Assembly: GCA_903938815.1 (NCBI GenBank)
Contig: CAJAES010000069.1
Location: 51,184-115,183, forward strand
Source: an uncultured beta proteobacterium
GTDB lineage: Bacteria > Pseudomonadota > Gammaproteobacteria > Burkholderiales > Burkholderiaceae_C
DNA: 64,000 bases
Direction of reading: 5' to 3'
Within the stretch, counting starts at the first letter, position 1. Every line of letters begins with the position of its first letter. The notes beneath the pieces were generated by a model. That model ran no database searches and was not told the origin of the DNA. It worked only from the letters and a program-made list of their open reading frames with translations. Below, piece by piece: positions 39,123 to 48,472 of this stretch. The translations under genes and the position numbers were made by a program.

Positions 39123-40454
39123 ATGAGCGATCTGGCACTCGGCGGCCTCCTCATCGGCGCCCTGGTGGTGCTGGTGCTGCTGGGCACGCACATCGCCATC
39201 GCGCTGATCGCGGTGGCATTCGGCGGTATCTGGCTGATCCGCCAGGACGTGGAAATGGCGATGCGCCTTTTTTACATGGCGTCGTACAACGGTGTGGCGG
39301 ACTACATCTTCGCCACCATCCCTCTGTTCGTGCTGATGGGCCTGCTGGTCAGCGTGGGCAACGTCGGCAAGGACACCTTCGAGGTCGCCGAGGCCCTGCT
39401 GCGGCGCGTTCGCGGCGGCCTGGGCGTGGCCACGGTGGCGGCCAACACGGTGTTCGCGGCGGTCACTGGCGTGTCCATCGCATCGGCCGCGGTGTTCACG
39501 CGTGTGGCGGTGCCGGAGATGGTGCGCCACGGCTACCGCACGACATTCGCCACCGGCACCGTGGCGGGCAGTTCGGTGCTCGGCATGATGATCCCGCCGA
39601 GCCTGCTGATGATCATCTACGGCGTGCTGGCCGAACAGTCCATCGGCAAGCTCTTCATTGCCGGTGTCATTCCGGGCTTTCTGCTCGCGGCGGCCTTCGT
39701 CGTGATGATCGTGCTGATGGCCACGTTCATGCCCGCGAAGGTTTTTGACCTGGACCGGCTCGAAGCCGTGCGTCACGCCCAGGGCACGCTCCCCCGCATG
39801 GGGGCGGTGGCCATGGCAGGCAAGCTGGTGCCCATCGCGCTGCTGGTCCTGCTGGTGCTTGGTGGCCTGTACAGCGGCCTGTTCACGCCGACGGAGGCCG
39901 GCGGCATCGGCGCGTTCGGCGCGCTGCTGATTGCGGCGGCGCGGCGCCGCCTGGGCGCCGGCAACCTGTGGAAGGTGCTGCACGAGACCGGCAGCGTGTC
40001 GGTGGGCATCCTGGTGCTGCTGGTGGCGGCCAGCTTCTACAGCCGGATGCTATCGGTGGCTGGTGTGCCGGTTGCCATTGCCGAACTCGTGCGCGATGCC
40101 GGCCTCGGGCCCTATGGCTTCCTGCTGGTCTATGTGGGCATCGTGCTGTTTCTCGGCATGATCCTGGACAGCAGTTCGATCCTGCTGATCATGACCCCCA
40201 TAGCCGCGCCCATCGCCACGCAGATGGGTTTCGACCTGATCCACTTCGGCGTCATCACCGTGCTGGCGGTCGAGATCGGCCTGCTCACGCCGCCCTTCGG
40301 CATCTCGATCTTCACGGTGAAGTCGACGCTGAACGACCCCACGGTTTCCGTGGAGTCGATCTTCGCCGGGGCCATGCCCTTCGTCGGCGTGATGCTCATC
40401 GTGCTGCTGCTGGTGGCGCTGGTGCCGCAGTTGTCGCTGGCGCTGGTGCGCTAG
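39123..40454 (+). CDS. dctM: TRAP transporter large permease (second system)
   Basis: A 443-residue, roughly 12-span DctM protein. Signatures are TIPLFVLMGLLVSVGNVGKD, AVTGVSIASAAVFTRVAVPE and GSSVLGMMIPPSLLMIIYGV. It lies 58 bp after dctQ. Given the neighbouring hydroxylase operon, the imported compound may be that enzyme's substrate or product; this is inference. Confidence 0.92.
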   Translation: MSDLALGGLLIGALVVLVLLGTHIAIALIAVAFGGIWLIRQDVEMAMRLFYMASYNGVADYIFATIPLFVLMGLLVSVGNVGKDTFEVAEALLRRVRGGLGVATVAANTVFAAVTGVSIASAAVFTRVAVPEMVRHGYRTTFATGTVAGSSVLGMMIPPSLLMIIYGVLAEQSIGKLFIAGVIPGFLLAAAFVVMIVLMATFMPAKVFDLDRLEAVRHAQGTLPRMGAVAMAGKLVPIALLVLLVLGGLYSGLFTPTEAGGIGAFGALLIAAARRRLGAGNLWKVLHETGSVSVGILVLLVAASFYSRMLSVAGVPVAIAELVRDAGLGPYGFLLVYVGIVLFLGMILDSSSILLIMTPIAAPIATQMGFDLIHFGVITVLAVEIGLLTPPFGISIFTVKSTLNDPTVSVESIFAGAMPFVGVMLIVLLLVALVPQLSLALVR

Positions 40455-40554
40455 CTCGAATCGGATCGCCGCGGGCGACTGAGCAGACCGCGAAGTCCGC
40501 AGCCCCGTAGCCGATCCCACTGGCCGCGGAATCCGGGCCGGGAACCGCCCTGAC

Positions 40555-43215
40555 TCAGGGTCGGCAGCTTTGCGCCGCCTGTCGCGTGATCGCCAGGCGA
40601 GGGCGGTCCATGGGCCTGACGGCTCCGGCGGTGTCGAGTTGCTGCCAGGCCTGCAGCGACGTCTCCAGGTTCTGGCAGGCGCGCCTGTCGGCCGTGTCAC
40701 CGCTTGCGCGCGACAGACCGCGCCATGCAGTGCCAAGCTGTTGGCCGACCATGGCCACGGCGCGCCGCCCGTCGATGGCGCCGCTGGCCGCAAGGCCCTG
40801 GGCGACACGCGTCGCCCGCTCGGAGTGGCGTGTCAACGCGTCGGCCTGGCCCAGCGCGCCCTGCGCTTCGGCCAGCGTCGCGTGTGCCAGCGCCAGACCG
40901 GCTGCCACGCGGCGGTCGGCGGCATCGCGCTGCGCGAGGGCTTCGAATCCCTCCACCGACGCCTGCAGCGGTGCCAGTGCGGCGGCTGCAGAGCCCAGCT
41001 TCAGGTGCGCCCATCCGACGTCGGTCTGCAGCTTGGCCACGTCCCGGCGCGCCGTCGCGTTGGCGGGGGCCTTGTCCGATACCGCCTGCATCCGGCGCAG
41101 CGCATCCGACGATGCTGCCAGCGCCTCTGTGTACCTTCCCAGCTGGCCGAGGGCAATGCCTTGGCTGAGCTTGTTGACTGCGGCGTCGCGGGCATGCAGG
41201 GCGTTGTCGGGGGCGCCGGCTACCAGCCGATCGAACACCGGGTCGAGCGAGCGCAGCAAGGTCAGGCCTTCCTCGAAACGCGCGTCGCGAGCCGCTCCCA
41301 GGTAACGGGTGTTCTGCGTCGTTGCGAACAGGGCCAGCACATCGGCGTCGGCGGGCATGTCGCGCAGCAGGGGTGCCAGCAGGTCGGCGGCGCGTTGCAG
41401 TTCGGCGTCCGCTTTCGCTGGGCTGCTGCCGAGCGCGTCGCGCAGCCGCAGGCGTGAGCGCACCTGTTCGACACGGTATGGCTTGGAAGATGGCGTTTCA
41501 GCGACCAGTCCGTCGAACAGCGCGGCCGAGGGCTCGAGTTGAGCCAGGGCTGCGGGAATGTCGGCAAGCTCCTGCAGCGTGGCCCCCTGCGCGGCTTGTG
41601 CCAGGGCCAGCTGGTAGCGTGTCTCGGCCGATGCCGGGGCCAATGATCGTGCCTGGGTCAGCAGTGACGTGGCCTCGCGCAGCAGGGCCAGGCTGGCCTG
41701 GACGTCGCCCAGCGCAGGCCGGCCCTGGGAGTGGTGCAACTCGCCCAGGCGCCGAAACGATACGCCCAGCTCGCGCAGAAGCGTGGCGTCGGCCGGGGTG
41801 CTTTCGCGCAGGCTGCTCAGGTAGCTCCGTGCATCGGCCAGCAGGCGCGCAACGACCGGGGTGGCACCGGGCAGCAGCAGCAGCTCGTCGTGGTACTCGA
41901 ACAGCAACCGGTTGGCCTGAGCCCGCACCTGTGCCGCGCGCTGGCGTTCGGCCAGCCGGGCCTGCTCCGCCTGGCGCCACTGCCAGGTGGTGCTGGCCAG
42001 GCCAGCCAGCAACGCCAGCACCAGGCCGCAGGCCAGCGCGGTGCTCGCACGGTGGCGCCGCACGAACTTGCCCAGCAGATAGGTGGGGCTGGGCGCATGT
42101 GCGCTGACGGGGCGGCCGTCCAGATGCGCGCGTATGTCGCGCGCCAGAGCTTCGACGCTCGGGTAGCGCTGGTCGATGTCCTTCTCCAGCGCCTTCAGCA
42201 GGATGTTGTCGAGATCGCCTTCCAGCTTGCGGCGGGTCTGCAGCCAGTCCGGGTCGGGCGTGTCCGTGGCAGACAGCCGGCTGGGGGGGGTCGGCGTGTC
42301 TTCGAGCACGCTGCGCGCGGCCTGCGCCGGGGTCTCGGCCTGGCGGCCGGTGGGCCGTGTGCCGGTCAGCATCTGGTACAGCAGCACCCCCAGGCTGTAG
42401 AGGTCGGTGGCGGTGCTGACCGGGTCCCCTCGCACCTGCTCGGGGCTGGCGTAGTTCGGCGTGTAGGGCCTGCCCCCGGCATGTGTGACTTCGCCGCGCT
42501 GGGCGCCGCCCTCATCGTCGGGGTCGAGCGCCTTGGCGATTCCGAAATCGAGCAGCTTGACCTGCCCGTCGCTGTCCACCAGCACATTGCCGGGCTTCAG
42601 GTCGCGGTGGACCAGCAGGTGGCGGTGTGCATGCGCCACCGCGTCTGCCAGTTGCAGGAAGAGGCTCAGCCGCTCGCGCAGCGGCAGGTCACGGGCGGCG
42701 TCGTCGAGGTGGCGGCCGTCCACGTGCTCCATCACGAAGTAGGGCAGGCCCTGCGCATCGGCCCCGGCGTCCAGCAGGCGTGCGATGTTCGGGTGACTGA
42801 GTCGCGCCAGCGCCTGTCGCTCATGCTCGAAGCGGCGCAGCACGGCGGCGCTGTCCATGCCGCGCTTCAAGCGCTTGATGGCGGCGCGGCCGTCGTACTG
42901 GCCGTCCGCCCTTCGAGCTTCGTATACCTCGCCCATGCCGCCGCTGCCGAGTGGCCGCACGATGGCCCAGGCGCCCAGTCGGTAGCCTGGGGGCAGGGTC
43001 TCGGGGCCCAGCAGCCGGGTTGCAGCCACACCGGCAAGGGGGTCGGGCGCCGCGGGGTCGCGGGTCAGGTGGTCGAGCAGCGATCGCAGTTCCGCCACCT
43101 CGGCGCCTGTCAGGCCCGAGGCCGCGATCCGCGCCTCCCATTCTGCCGGAGGACATTCCGCGCAGGCATCGAAGAGGGCCCTGATTTCAGGCCAGCGCAG
43201 GGGTTCGGACGTCAT
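40555..43215 (-). CDS. Transmembrane Ser/Thr protein kinase with helical-repeat C-terminus
   Basis: An 886-residue Hanks-type kinase. The Gly loop is GSGGMGEVYEA (90-100), the ATP Lys is Lys114, the catalytic loop HRDLKPGN (203-210), and DFG at 223-225, so it should be active. An N-terminal extension (1-78) precedes the kinase; one span (about 391-411) leads to a long Ala-rich TPR-like region (to 886), probably periplasmic. It lies 35 bp after a lipoprotein gene and near an ECF sigma factor of the type often paired with such kinases. Confidence 0.92.
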   Translation of the reverse strand: MTSEPLRWPEIRALFDACAECPPAEWEARIAASGLTGAEVAELRSLLDHLTRDPAAPDPLAGVAATRLLGPETLPPGYRLGAWAIVRPLGSGGMGEVYEARRADGQYDGRAAIKRLKRGMDSAAVLRRFEHERQALARLSHPNIARLLDAGADAQGLPYFVMEHVDGRHLDDAARDLPLRERLSLFLQLADAVAHAHRHLLVHRDLKPGNVLVDSDGQVKLLDFGIAKALDPDDEGGAQRGEVTHAGGRPYTPNYASPEQVRGDPVSTATDLYSLGVLLYQMLTGTRPTGRQAETPAQAARSVLEDTPTPPSRLSATDTPDPDWLQTRRKLEGDLDNILLKALEKDIDQRYPSVEALARDIRAHLDGRPVSAHAPSPTYLLGKFVRRHRASTALACGLVLALLAGLASTTWQWRQAEQARLAERQRAAQVRAQANRLLFEYHDELLLLPGATPVVARLLADARSYLSSLRESTPADATLLRELGVSFRRLGELHHSQGRPALGDVQASLALLREATSLLTQARSLAPASAETRYQLALAQAAQGATLQELADIPAALAQLEPSAALFDGLVAETPSSKPYRVEQVRSRLRLRDALGSSPAKADAELQRAADLLAPLLRDMPADADVLALFATTQNTRYLGAARDARFEEGLTLLRSLDPVFDRLVAGAPDNALHARDAAVNKLSQGIALGQLGRYTEALAASSDALRRMQAVSDKAPANATARRDVAKLQTDVGWAHLKLGSAAAALAPLQASVEGFEALAQRDAADRRVAAGLALAHATLAEAQGALGQADALTRHSERATRVAQGLAASGAIDGRRAVAMVGQQLGTAWRGLSRASGDTADRRACQNLETSLQAWQQLDTAGAVRPMDRPRLAITRQAAQSCRP

Positions 43216-43250
43216 GCGGGCGTGATGGATGTGAGCCCGCAGTATGGCTC

Positions 43251-43847
43251 TTAGCCGCAGGCTGCCCGGTTCTCGGGCGCCACGTTGGTGGGGTACTCCA
43301 TCGACCCGTTCAGCGTGACCGTGGTGTTGGTGCTGCTGAGCGTGAAGGACGTGAACACGATCCGTCGGTTGGCGATGTCCACCGTGATTCCGGTCGTCGG
43401 CGCCGCCACCCGGGCCTGGGTGACCAGGCCGCTGTCGAGCCCGAAGTTCACCAGTCCGACCTGGCGGTCGGTCTTGCGAAACGATAGTTCGATGAAGTAG
43501 TTGATGCCGTCGCCGCTGTTGCGCAGCGTGTAGCCGGCGACACGGCAGTGATCGTCGGTACTTGCGAACGTGCCCATCACGTCATTGCTGCTGCCGCTTT
43601 CGTACAGGCCGGCAGCCTTGTCCAGCGTGCCGTTGAGCGTGCTGGGGGTGGCCGCGCTGATGACGAGCGGCGCGTCGCTCGTGCCGGTGCCGCCGCCTGT
43701 ACCGCCGCCCGTACCACCGCCTGTCCCGCCGCCCCCAGCCGGCGGTGCAGGAGTCGTGTTGTCGCCGTCCCCCCCGCCTCCGCAGGCGGCCAGAGTGAGC
43801 AACAGGGTGGCCAGCATCAGCGGGCGGGAGAAGCGCAGAGTGTTCAT
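43251..43847 (-). CDS. Glycine-repeat lipoprotein, unknown function
   Basis: A 198-residue lipoprotein starting MNTLRFSRPLMLATLLLTLA with lipobox LAAC. The mature N-terminus is a Gly/Thr repeat (GGGTGGGTGGGTG) from a 12-bp tandem DNA repeat, followed by a beta-rich domain with two Cys (DHCRVAGY and the C-terminal RAACG) that could pair. No family recognised. It lies directly upstream of the kinase on the same strand, so it may be a ligand or accessory for the kinase's periplasmic region. Confidence 0.72.
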   Translation of the reverse strand: MNTLRFSRPLMLATLLLTLAACGGGGDGDNTTPAPPAGGGGTGGGTGGGTGGGTGTSDAPLVISAATPSTLNGTLDKAAGLYESGSSNDVMGTFASTDDHCRVAGYTLRNSGDGINYFIELSFRKTDRQVGLVNFGLDSGLVTQARVAAPTTGITVDIANRRIVFTSFTLSSTNTTVTLNGSMEYPTNVAPENRAACG

Positions 43848-43965
43848 GGACAGCATCCGGGTGGTGTGAGCACCCGGGAAATGCCGGGTCTTCATGGACT
43901 AGCGCACGGCCAGCGCTCCAAACGGCTCAGCCTCGCCCATTCGAGCCGGTCCAGAATCGACGCCC

Positions 43966-44535
43966 ATGGCGTTCACCCCTCCCGACACCCGTGATATCAC
44001 CGGCTGGCTCCAGCAGATCGATCAGGGCGACCCAGGCGCCGTGGACGGACTCTTCTGCGCCCTCTATGCCGAACTGAAACGCGGCGCCAGTGCGCTGATG
44101 TGGCAGGAGTCGGCGGGTCACACGCTCAGTGCGACAGCACTCACCCATGAAGCCTGGTTCCGCTTGACCGAACAGAACCGCACGCAGTGGGCGAGCCGCT
44201 CACACTTCCTGGCCATGGCCTCGGTGATGATGCGCCGCATCCTGGTGAACCATGCGATTGCCCGGCGCACGCTCAAGCGCGGCGTGCACCTGGTGTCGCT
44301 GACGCTCACCGAGGCGCAGGCCGTGGCTGGCGACCCCGGCGCCGAGGTGGTGCGTGTGCACGAGGCGCTGCTGGCCTTCGAGCAGGTGGATCTTCGCGCC
44401 GCCAAGGGCGTGGAACTGCGATTCTTCGGCGGCCTGGAGAACGACGAGATCGCCGAGGTGCTTGGCATCTCCCTGGCGACCGTGAAGCGCGACTGGACCC
44501 TGGCCCGTGCCTGGCTGCATCGGGCGCTGGCCTGA
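43966..44535 (+). CDS. ECF sigma factor (TIGR02999-like, kinase-associated)
   Basis: A 189-residue sigma factor. Region 2 is LSATALTHEAWFRLTEQNRT to SHFLAMASVMMRRILVNHAI, and region 4 is GLENDEIAEVLGISLATVKR. The THEAWLRL-type segment and the RRILVNHARRR-type helix are typical of the TIGR02999 group. There is no anti-sigma gene beside it; members of this type are often controlled by a nearby Ser/Thr kinase, here the one at 40555-43215. It is divergent from the lipoprotein-kinase pair. Confidence 0.88.
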   Translation: MAFTPPDTRDITGWLQQIDQGDPGAVDGLFCALYAELKRGASALMWQESAGHTLSATALTHEAWFRLTEQNRTQWASRSHFLAMASVMMRRILVNHAIARRTLKRGVHLVSLTLTEAQAVAGDPGAEVVRVHEALLAFEQVDLRAAKGVELRFFGGLENDEIAEVLGISLATVKRDWTLARAWLHRALA

Positions 44536-44666
44536 GCCTGATGCGCCTTGACGCATCGCGAAGCCCGCCGGCTTTGCCCCGATGGAGGCCGTTCGCGGGC
44601 GCCGGAACGGCTTGCGTATTCACTAGCCGGCCTGGGCATTGACGTGCCCTGACCTGCGAACAGTGG

Positions 44667-45449
44667 CTACAGCTTCCGCTTCTTCGTACCCTGGACAGCC
44701 AAGGCCAGCGCCAACGCCGCCAGTGCCAACGAGCCGGGCTCGGGCACCGTGCCGCCGGTTGGCACCTGTTCCACCGATGTATAGATGTTGCTGAAGTACT
44801 GGTCGTAGATGCTGGTGGCGCCGATCTCGCGCACCTCGATGCGGTGGAAGTCACTGTCGGCATTGAGCGTCAGCCACAGACGCTGAGCCGAGCCCGGAGC
44901 CAGCGAGACCGTGGCGGTACCCACCTCGACATTCGCGGCATTCAAGGCTCGAAACGTGAACTGCGCGCCGGTCAGGTCGAACTCCGTGGGCAGATTCCCG
45001 GTGCCGCTGGCAATGGCCAGGCCGATCGAGCGGTGGCCGATTCCGAAGACCAGGTCGAACGCTTCGACGCCATTGATGGCCAGGTCGGCCGCAGCGCCGG
45101 TTGCCGAGTCGAACACGTCGCCATCGATCCAGTTGCCCATGGCCAGCGGTGCGCCGTTGTCGTTGGCGCCGATGACCGTGTTCACCGTCGCGTCAGGCAA
45201 GGGCGGCGTGGTGTAGCTGACGCGGTTCTGGACCGGCCCCAGGAGTCCGGGCGTGAATGTGCCGGGGGCGAAAGCTGCATTCCAGTCGAACAGGGTCTGC
45301 GTCGTGCCGGCCGCCACGAAGGCATTGCGGCCTGCCAGGGTGTCGGCGTTGGTGGCAATCGTGAGGCCTGCGTGCGCTGGCAGTACGCCGCCCAGGGACA
45401 GAGCCACCAGGACGGGCAGCCAGGACCGTTTGGATGCTGAAGTTTTCAT
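44667..45449 (-). CDS. PEP-CTERM sorting-domain protein
   Basis: A 260-residue exported protein with signal peptide (SWLPVLVALSLGGVLPAHA) and a C-terminal sorting signal: VPEPGSLALAALALALAVQ followed by basic GTKKRKL. The middle is beta-rich with no Cys. PEP-CTERM proteins are processed by exosortase and are usually linked to exopolysaccharide or surface structures. The exosortase is not in the window. It is convergent with the ECF sigma gene and might be in its regulon. Confidence 0.88.
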   Translation of the reverse strand: MKTSASKRSWLPVLVALSLGGVLPAHAGLTIATNADTLAGRNAFVAAGTTQTLFDWNAAFAPGTFTPGLLGPVQNRVSYTTPPLPDATVNTVIGANDNGAPLAMGNWIDGDVFDSATGAAADLAINGVEAFDLVFGIGHRSIGLAIASGTGNLPTEFDLTGAQFTFRALNAANVEVGTATVSLAPGSAQRLWLTLNADSDFHRIEVREIGATSIYDQYFSNIYTSVEQVPTGGTVPEPGSLALAALALALAVQGTKKRKL

Positions 45450-45629
45450 CGGGTTGCCGTGCCAGTTGCGGTGCGGAGTGCACTCTCTTCCGGTTCGCAG
45501 TCCCGGCGCGACAAAGGGCTCAGCTCGATTGATCACCCCCCCGGATCGAGGGCTCGGGTGGTGATCGTGCTGTCGATCTGTATCTGGTCGTCGAGCATCG
45601 CTCCGGCGGCCGGCAGTGATCCCGCGGGA

Positions 45630-46550
45630 CTACTCCAGGTTCTGCACCTGCTCGCGCATCTGCTCGATCGCCACCTTCATCTCGAGCGACACGTTCGTCA
45701 GTTCCAGCGCGGCTGACTTGGAGCCCAGCGTGTTGGCCTCGCGGTGCAGTTCCTGGATCAGGAAGTCCAGGCGCTTGCCGAGTTCGCCGCCGCGCTTGAG
45801 CAGGCGTTCGATCTCGTCGAGGTGCGCCGACAGGCGTGCCACTTCCTCGGCCACGTCGATGCGGATGGCGAAGGCCGCAGCCTCGTTCAGCGCGCGTTCC
45901 TGCAGGACTTCGGCGCTGACGGTGTTGGCGCCGCCTGCGGTGACCAGCGCTTCGTTCCAGCGTTCCAGGAAACGCTGCTGCTGGCGCTGCACCACGGCCG
46001 GCACCAGGGGCACGGCCTGCGCGACGAGCGTGCGCAGATGTCCCACGCGTTCCATCAGGATGCCGGCCAGCCGGGCGCCTTCGCGGGCGCGGGCTTCGGT
46101 CAGCGCCGCGATGGCCGCCTGTGCCGCGGCCAGGGCGACGTCGTCCAGCTTCTCGGCCGGGCCGCCGCCGCGGCACCATTGCAGCGCCTCGTGCACCGAC
46201 AGCGGGGCGGCCTTGGGCAGCCAGCTGTGCACGGTGTGCTCCAGGCGCGACAGTCGGTTGAGCTGCTCGTGCGCGGGCTGCGGCCAGGCGCCGTCGGATT
46301 CGCGCTGGGGCGTCAGGCGCAGTTCGATCTTGCCGCGCCGGAAGGCGGCGCCGATGAGCTCGCGCAGGGCGGGCTCCAGGCCGCGAAGGTCGTCGGGCAG
46401 GCGTAGGGACAGGTCGAGGAACCGGCCGTTCACCGAGCGGATGTCGACTGTCACGGTGCCGCCCGAGGCGGGCGCGGCCCCTGCAGTTTCCGCCCCGGCG
46501 GCGGCACCCTGGCTGGCGCTGCCGTATCCGGTCATGCTGTAGACTGCCAT
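45630..46550 (-). CDS. yicC: YicC-family endoribonuclease
   Basis: A 306-residue YicC protein. The N-terminus MAVYSMTGYGSAS and the segment VDIRSVNGRFLDLSLRLPDD are family-defining; the C-terminal half (LDEIERLLKRGGELGKRLDF, LIQELHREANTLGSK) is the DUF1732 part. E. coli YicC takes part in small-RNA turnover. An Ala/Gly-rich insertion (QGAAAGAETAGAAPASGG) follows the N-terminal motif. It is divergent from the kinase gene, with 24 bp between the starts. Confidence 0.92.
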   Translation of the reverse strand: MAVYSMTGYGSASQGAAAGAETAGAAPASGGTVTVDIRSVNGRFLDLSLRLPDDLRGLEPALRELIGAAFRRGKIELRLTPQRESDGAWPQPAHEQLNRLSRLEHTVHSWLPKAAPLSVHEALQWCRGGGPAEKLDDVALAAAQAAIAALTEARAREGARLAGILMERVGHLRTLVAQAVPLVPAVVQRQQQRFLERWNEALVTAGGANTVSAEVLQERALNEAAAFAIRIDVAEEVARLSAHLDEIERLLKRGGELGKRLDFLIQELHREANTLGSKSAALELTNVSLEMKVAIEQMREQVQNLE

Positions 46551-46574
46551 TTAACTCCCGGCGAAATTTCGATT

Positions 46575-47543
46575 ATGTCAAAGGCCAAACCCGCACCATT
46601 GCCTTCGGGCACCGTGGTCGGGGGCTATCAGGTCGTCAAGAAGCTGGCTGCCGGCGGCTTCGGCGTGGTCTACCTCGCCGAAGACGAGCAGCGTCACCTC
46701 GTCGCGATCAAGGAGTATCTGCCTTCTTCGCTGGCCGACCGTTCCCCGGGCGAACTGACGCCCCGCATCAAGCCCGACAAGCAGCCGCTGTATCGCCTTG
46801 GCTTGAAGAGTTTCTTCGAGGAAGGCCGGTCGCTCGCGCAGATCAGCCACCCGAGCGTGGTCTCGGTGCTGAACTTCTTCCGCGAGAACGAAACCGTCTA
46901 CATGGTGATGAACTACCTCCAGGGCGACACCCTGCAGGACTTCATCGTCACCGCGCGCGACCTGAAACGCGACAAGGTCTTCCGCGAGAGCACCATCCGC
47001 AGCCTGTTCGACGAGATCCTGCGCGGCTTGCGCATCGTGCACCAGCACAAGATGCTGCACCTCGACATCAAGCCCGCCAACATCTTCGTCACGAACGACA
47101 ACAAGGCCGTGCTGCTGGATTTCGGCGCCGCGCGCGAGGTGCTGAGCAAGGAAGGCAACTTCATCCGCCCGATGTACACGCCCGGCTTCGCCGCGCCCGA
47201 GATGTACCGGCGCGACGGCGCCCTCGGCCCCTGGACCGACATCTACGCCATCGGCGCGTGCATCTACGCCTGCATGCAGGGCTACCCGCCGAACGACGCG
47301 CCGCAGCGGCTCGAGAAGGACCGCCTGGCGCTCAGCCTGTCTCGCCTGCGCAATGTGTACTCCGACAACCTCATCGAGGTCACCGAATGGTGCATGTCGC
47401 TCGACCCGCTGAGCCGGCCGCAGAGCGTGTTCGCGCTGCAGAAGGAGCTCTCGCGGGAGACCGAGCGCCGCTACACCAAGCTGAGTTTCAGCGAACGTCT
47501 GAAGCTTCAGATCGAGACCCTGAAGACCGGGCAGAAGGCCTGA
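46575..47543 (+). CDS. Soluble Ser/Thr protein kinase
   Basis: A 322-residue Hanks-type kinase with no span. The Gly loop is LAAGGFGVVYLAEDE, ATP Lys is Lys46 (VAIKEYLP), the catalytic loop reads HLDIKPANI (162-170) with Leu in place of the usual Arg, and DFG is at 182-184. The missing Arg makes it a non-RD kinase, which generally does not rely on activation-loop phosphorylation. It is followed 7 bp later by a PP2C phosphatase, its likely antagonist. Confidence 0.92.
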   Translation: MSKAKPAPLPSGTVVGGYQVVKKLAAGGFGVVYLAEDEQRHLVAIKEYLPSSLADRSPGELTPRIKPDKQPLYRLGLKSFFEEGRSLAQISHPSVVSVLNFFRENETVYMVMNYLQGDTLQDFIVTARDLKRDKVFRESTIRSLFDEILRGLRIVHQHKMLHLDIKPANIFVTNDNKAVLLDFGAAREVLSKEGNFIRPMYTPGFAAPEMYRRDGALGPWTDIYAIGACIYACMQGYPPNDAPQRLEKDRLALSLSRLRNVYSDNLIEVTEWCMSLDPLSRPQSVFALQKELSRETERRYTKLSFSERLKLQIETLKTGQKA

Positions 47544-47550
47544 GGCGCCG

Positions 47551-48465
47551 ATGAGGTTCTCCGTGTACCAGGTCTCCCGCAAGGGCGGCCGCGAGAAGAA
47601 CGAAGACCGCATGGGCTATTGCTACACGCGGGATTCGGGCCTGTTCGCCCTGGCCGACGGCATGGGCGGCCACCCCGAAGGCGAGGTGGCGTCGCAGCTC
47701 GCGCTGCAGACGCTGGCAGCGATGTTCCAGCGCGAGGCCAAACCCGTGCTCGCCGACCCGCTGCGCTTCCTTCAGGAATCCATCGTCGCCGGCCACCACC
47801 AGCTGCTGCGCTACGCCACCGAACGTGCCCTGATGGACACGCCGCGCACGACCGTCGTGGCCTGCGTGCTGCAGGGCAAGTCGGCCTACTGGGCGCATTG
47901 CGGTGATTCGCGCCTGTACCTGGTGCGCGGCGACAAGCTCATCGCCCGCACGCGCGACCACTCCTACTCCGAGCTGCAGGAAACGCTGTCGCACGTGGTG
48001 CCCATGGGCGAGCGCTTCAACCGCAACGTGCTCTTCACCTGCCTGGGCAGCCCCGGCAAGCCCGTGGTCGACACCACCGGCCCGCTGCTGATGCAGCCCG
48101 GCGACCGTGTCCTGCTGTGCTCCGACGGGCTGTGGGGCGCCCTGACGGACGCCGAGATCACCGAGCAGCTCGCCACGCGGCCCATCTCCGACGCCGTGCC
48201 CGAACTCGTGGAGCGCGCGCTGCGCACCGCGGGTGCCAAGAGCGACAACGTCACCATCATCGCCGTCGAGTGGGAATCCGCCGAAGAGCGCGAGGCCACG
48301 CCCAACGTGTCCACGCAATCCCTGGGCGACGAGGTCTTCGCGTCCACCATCCAGGCCAGCCTGCTCGGCGACGCCGCCCCCGACGAACTCGACGAAGCCG
48401 AGATCGAACGCTCGATCCGCGAGATCAACGAAGCCATCCAGCGCTCCTCCCAGAAGCGCAAGTAG
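47551..48465 (+). CDS. PP2C-family Ser/Thr protein phosphatase
   Basis: A 304-residue metal-dependent phosphatase. Metal-binding motifs are KNEDRMG with Asp19, ADGMGGH with Asp36-Gly37, [11 protein letters not shown], and [11 protein letters not shown] with the late Asp. The C-terminal 60 residues are acidic and helical. It should reverse phosphorylation by the kinase encoded just upstream. rph starts 7 bp later, so signalling and RNA-processing genes are in one transcript. Confidence 0.93.
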   Translation: MRFSVYQVSRKGGREKNEDRMGYCYTRDSGLFALADGMGGHPEGEVASQLALQTLAAMFQREAKPVLADPLRFLQESIVAGHHQLLRYATERALMDTPRTTVVACVLQGKSAYWAHCGDSRLYLVRGDKLIARTRDHSYSELQETLSHVVPMGERFNRNVLFTCLGSPGKPVVDTTGPLLMQPGDRVLLCSDGLWGALTDAEITEQLATRPISDAVPELVERALRTAGAKSDNVTIIAVEWESAEEREATPNVSTQSLGDEVFASTIQASLLGDAAPDELDEAEIERSIREINEAIQRSSQKRK

Positions 48466-48472
48466 GAACTCC

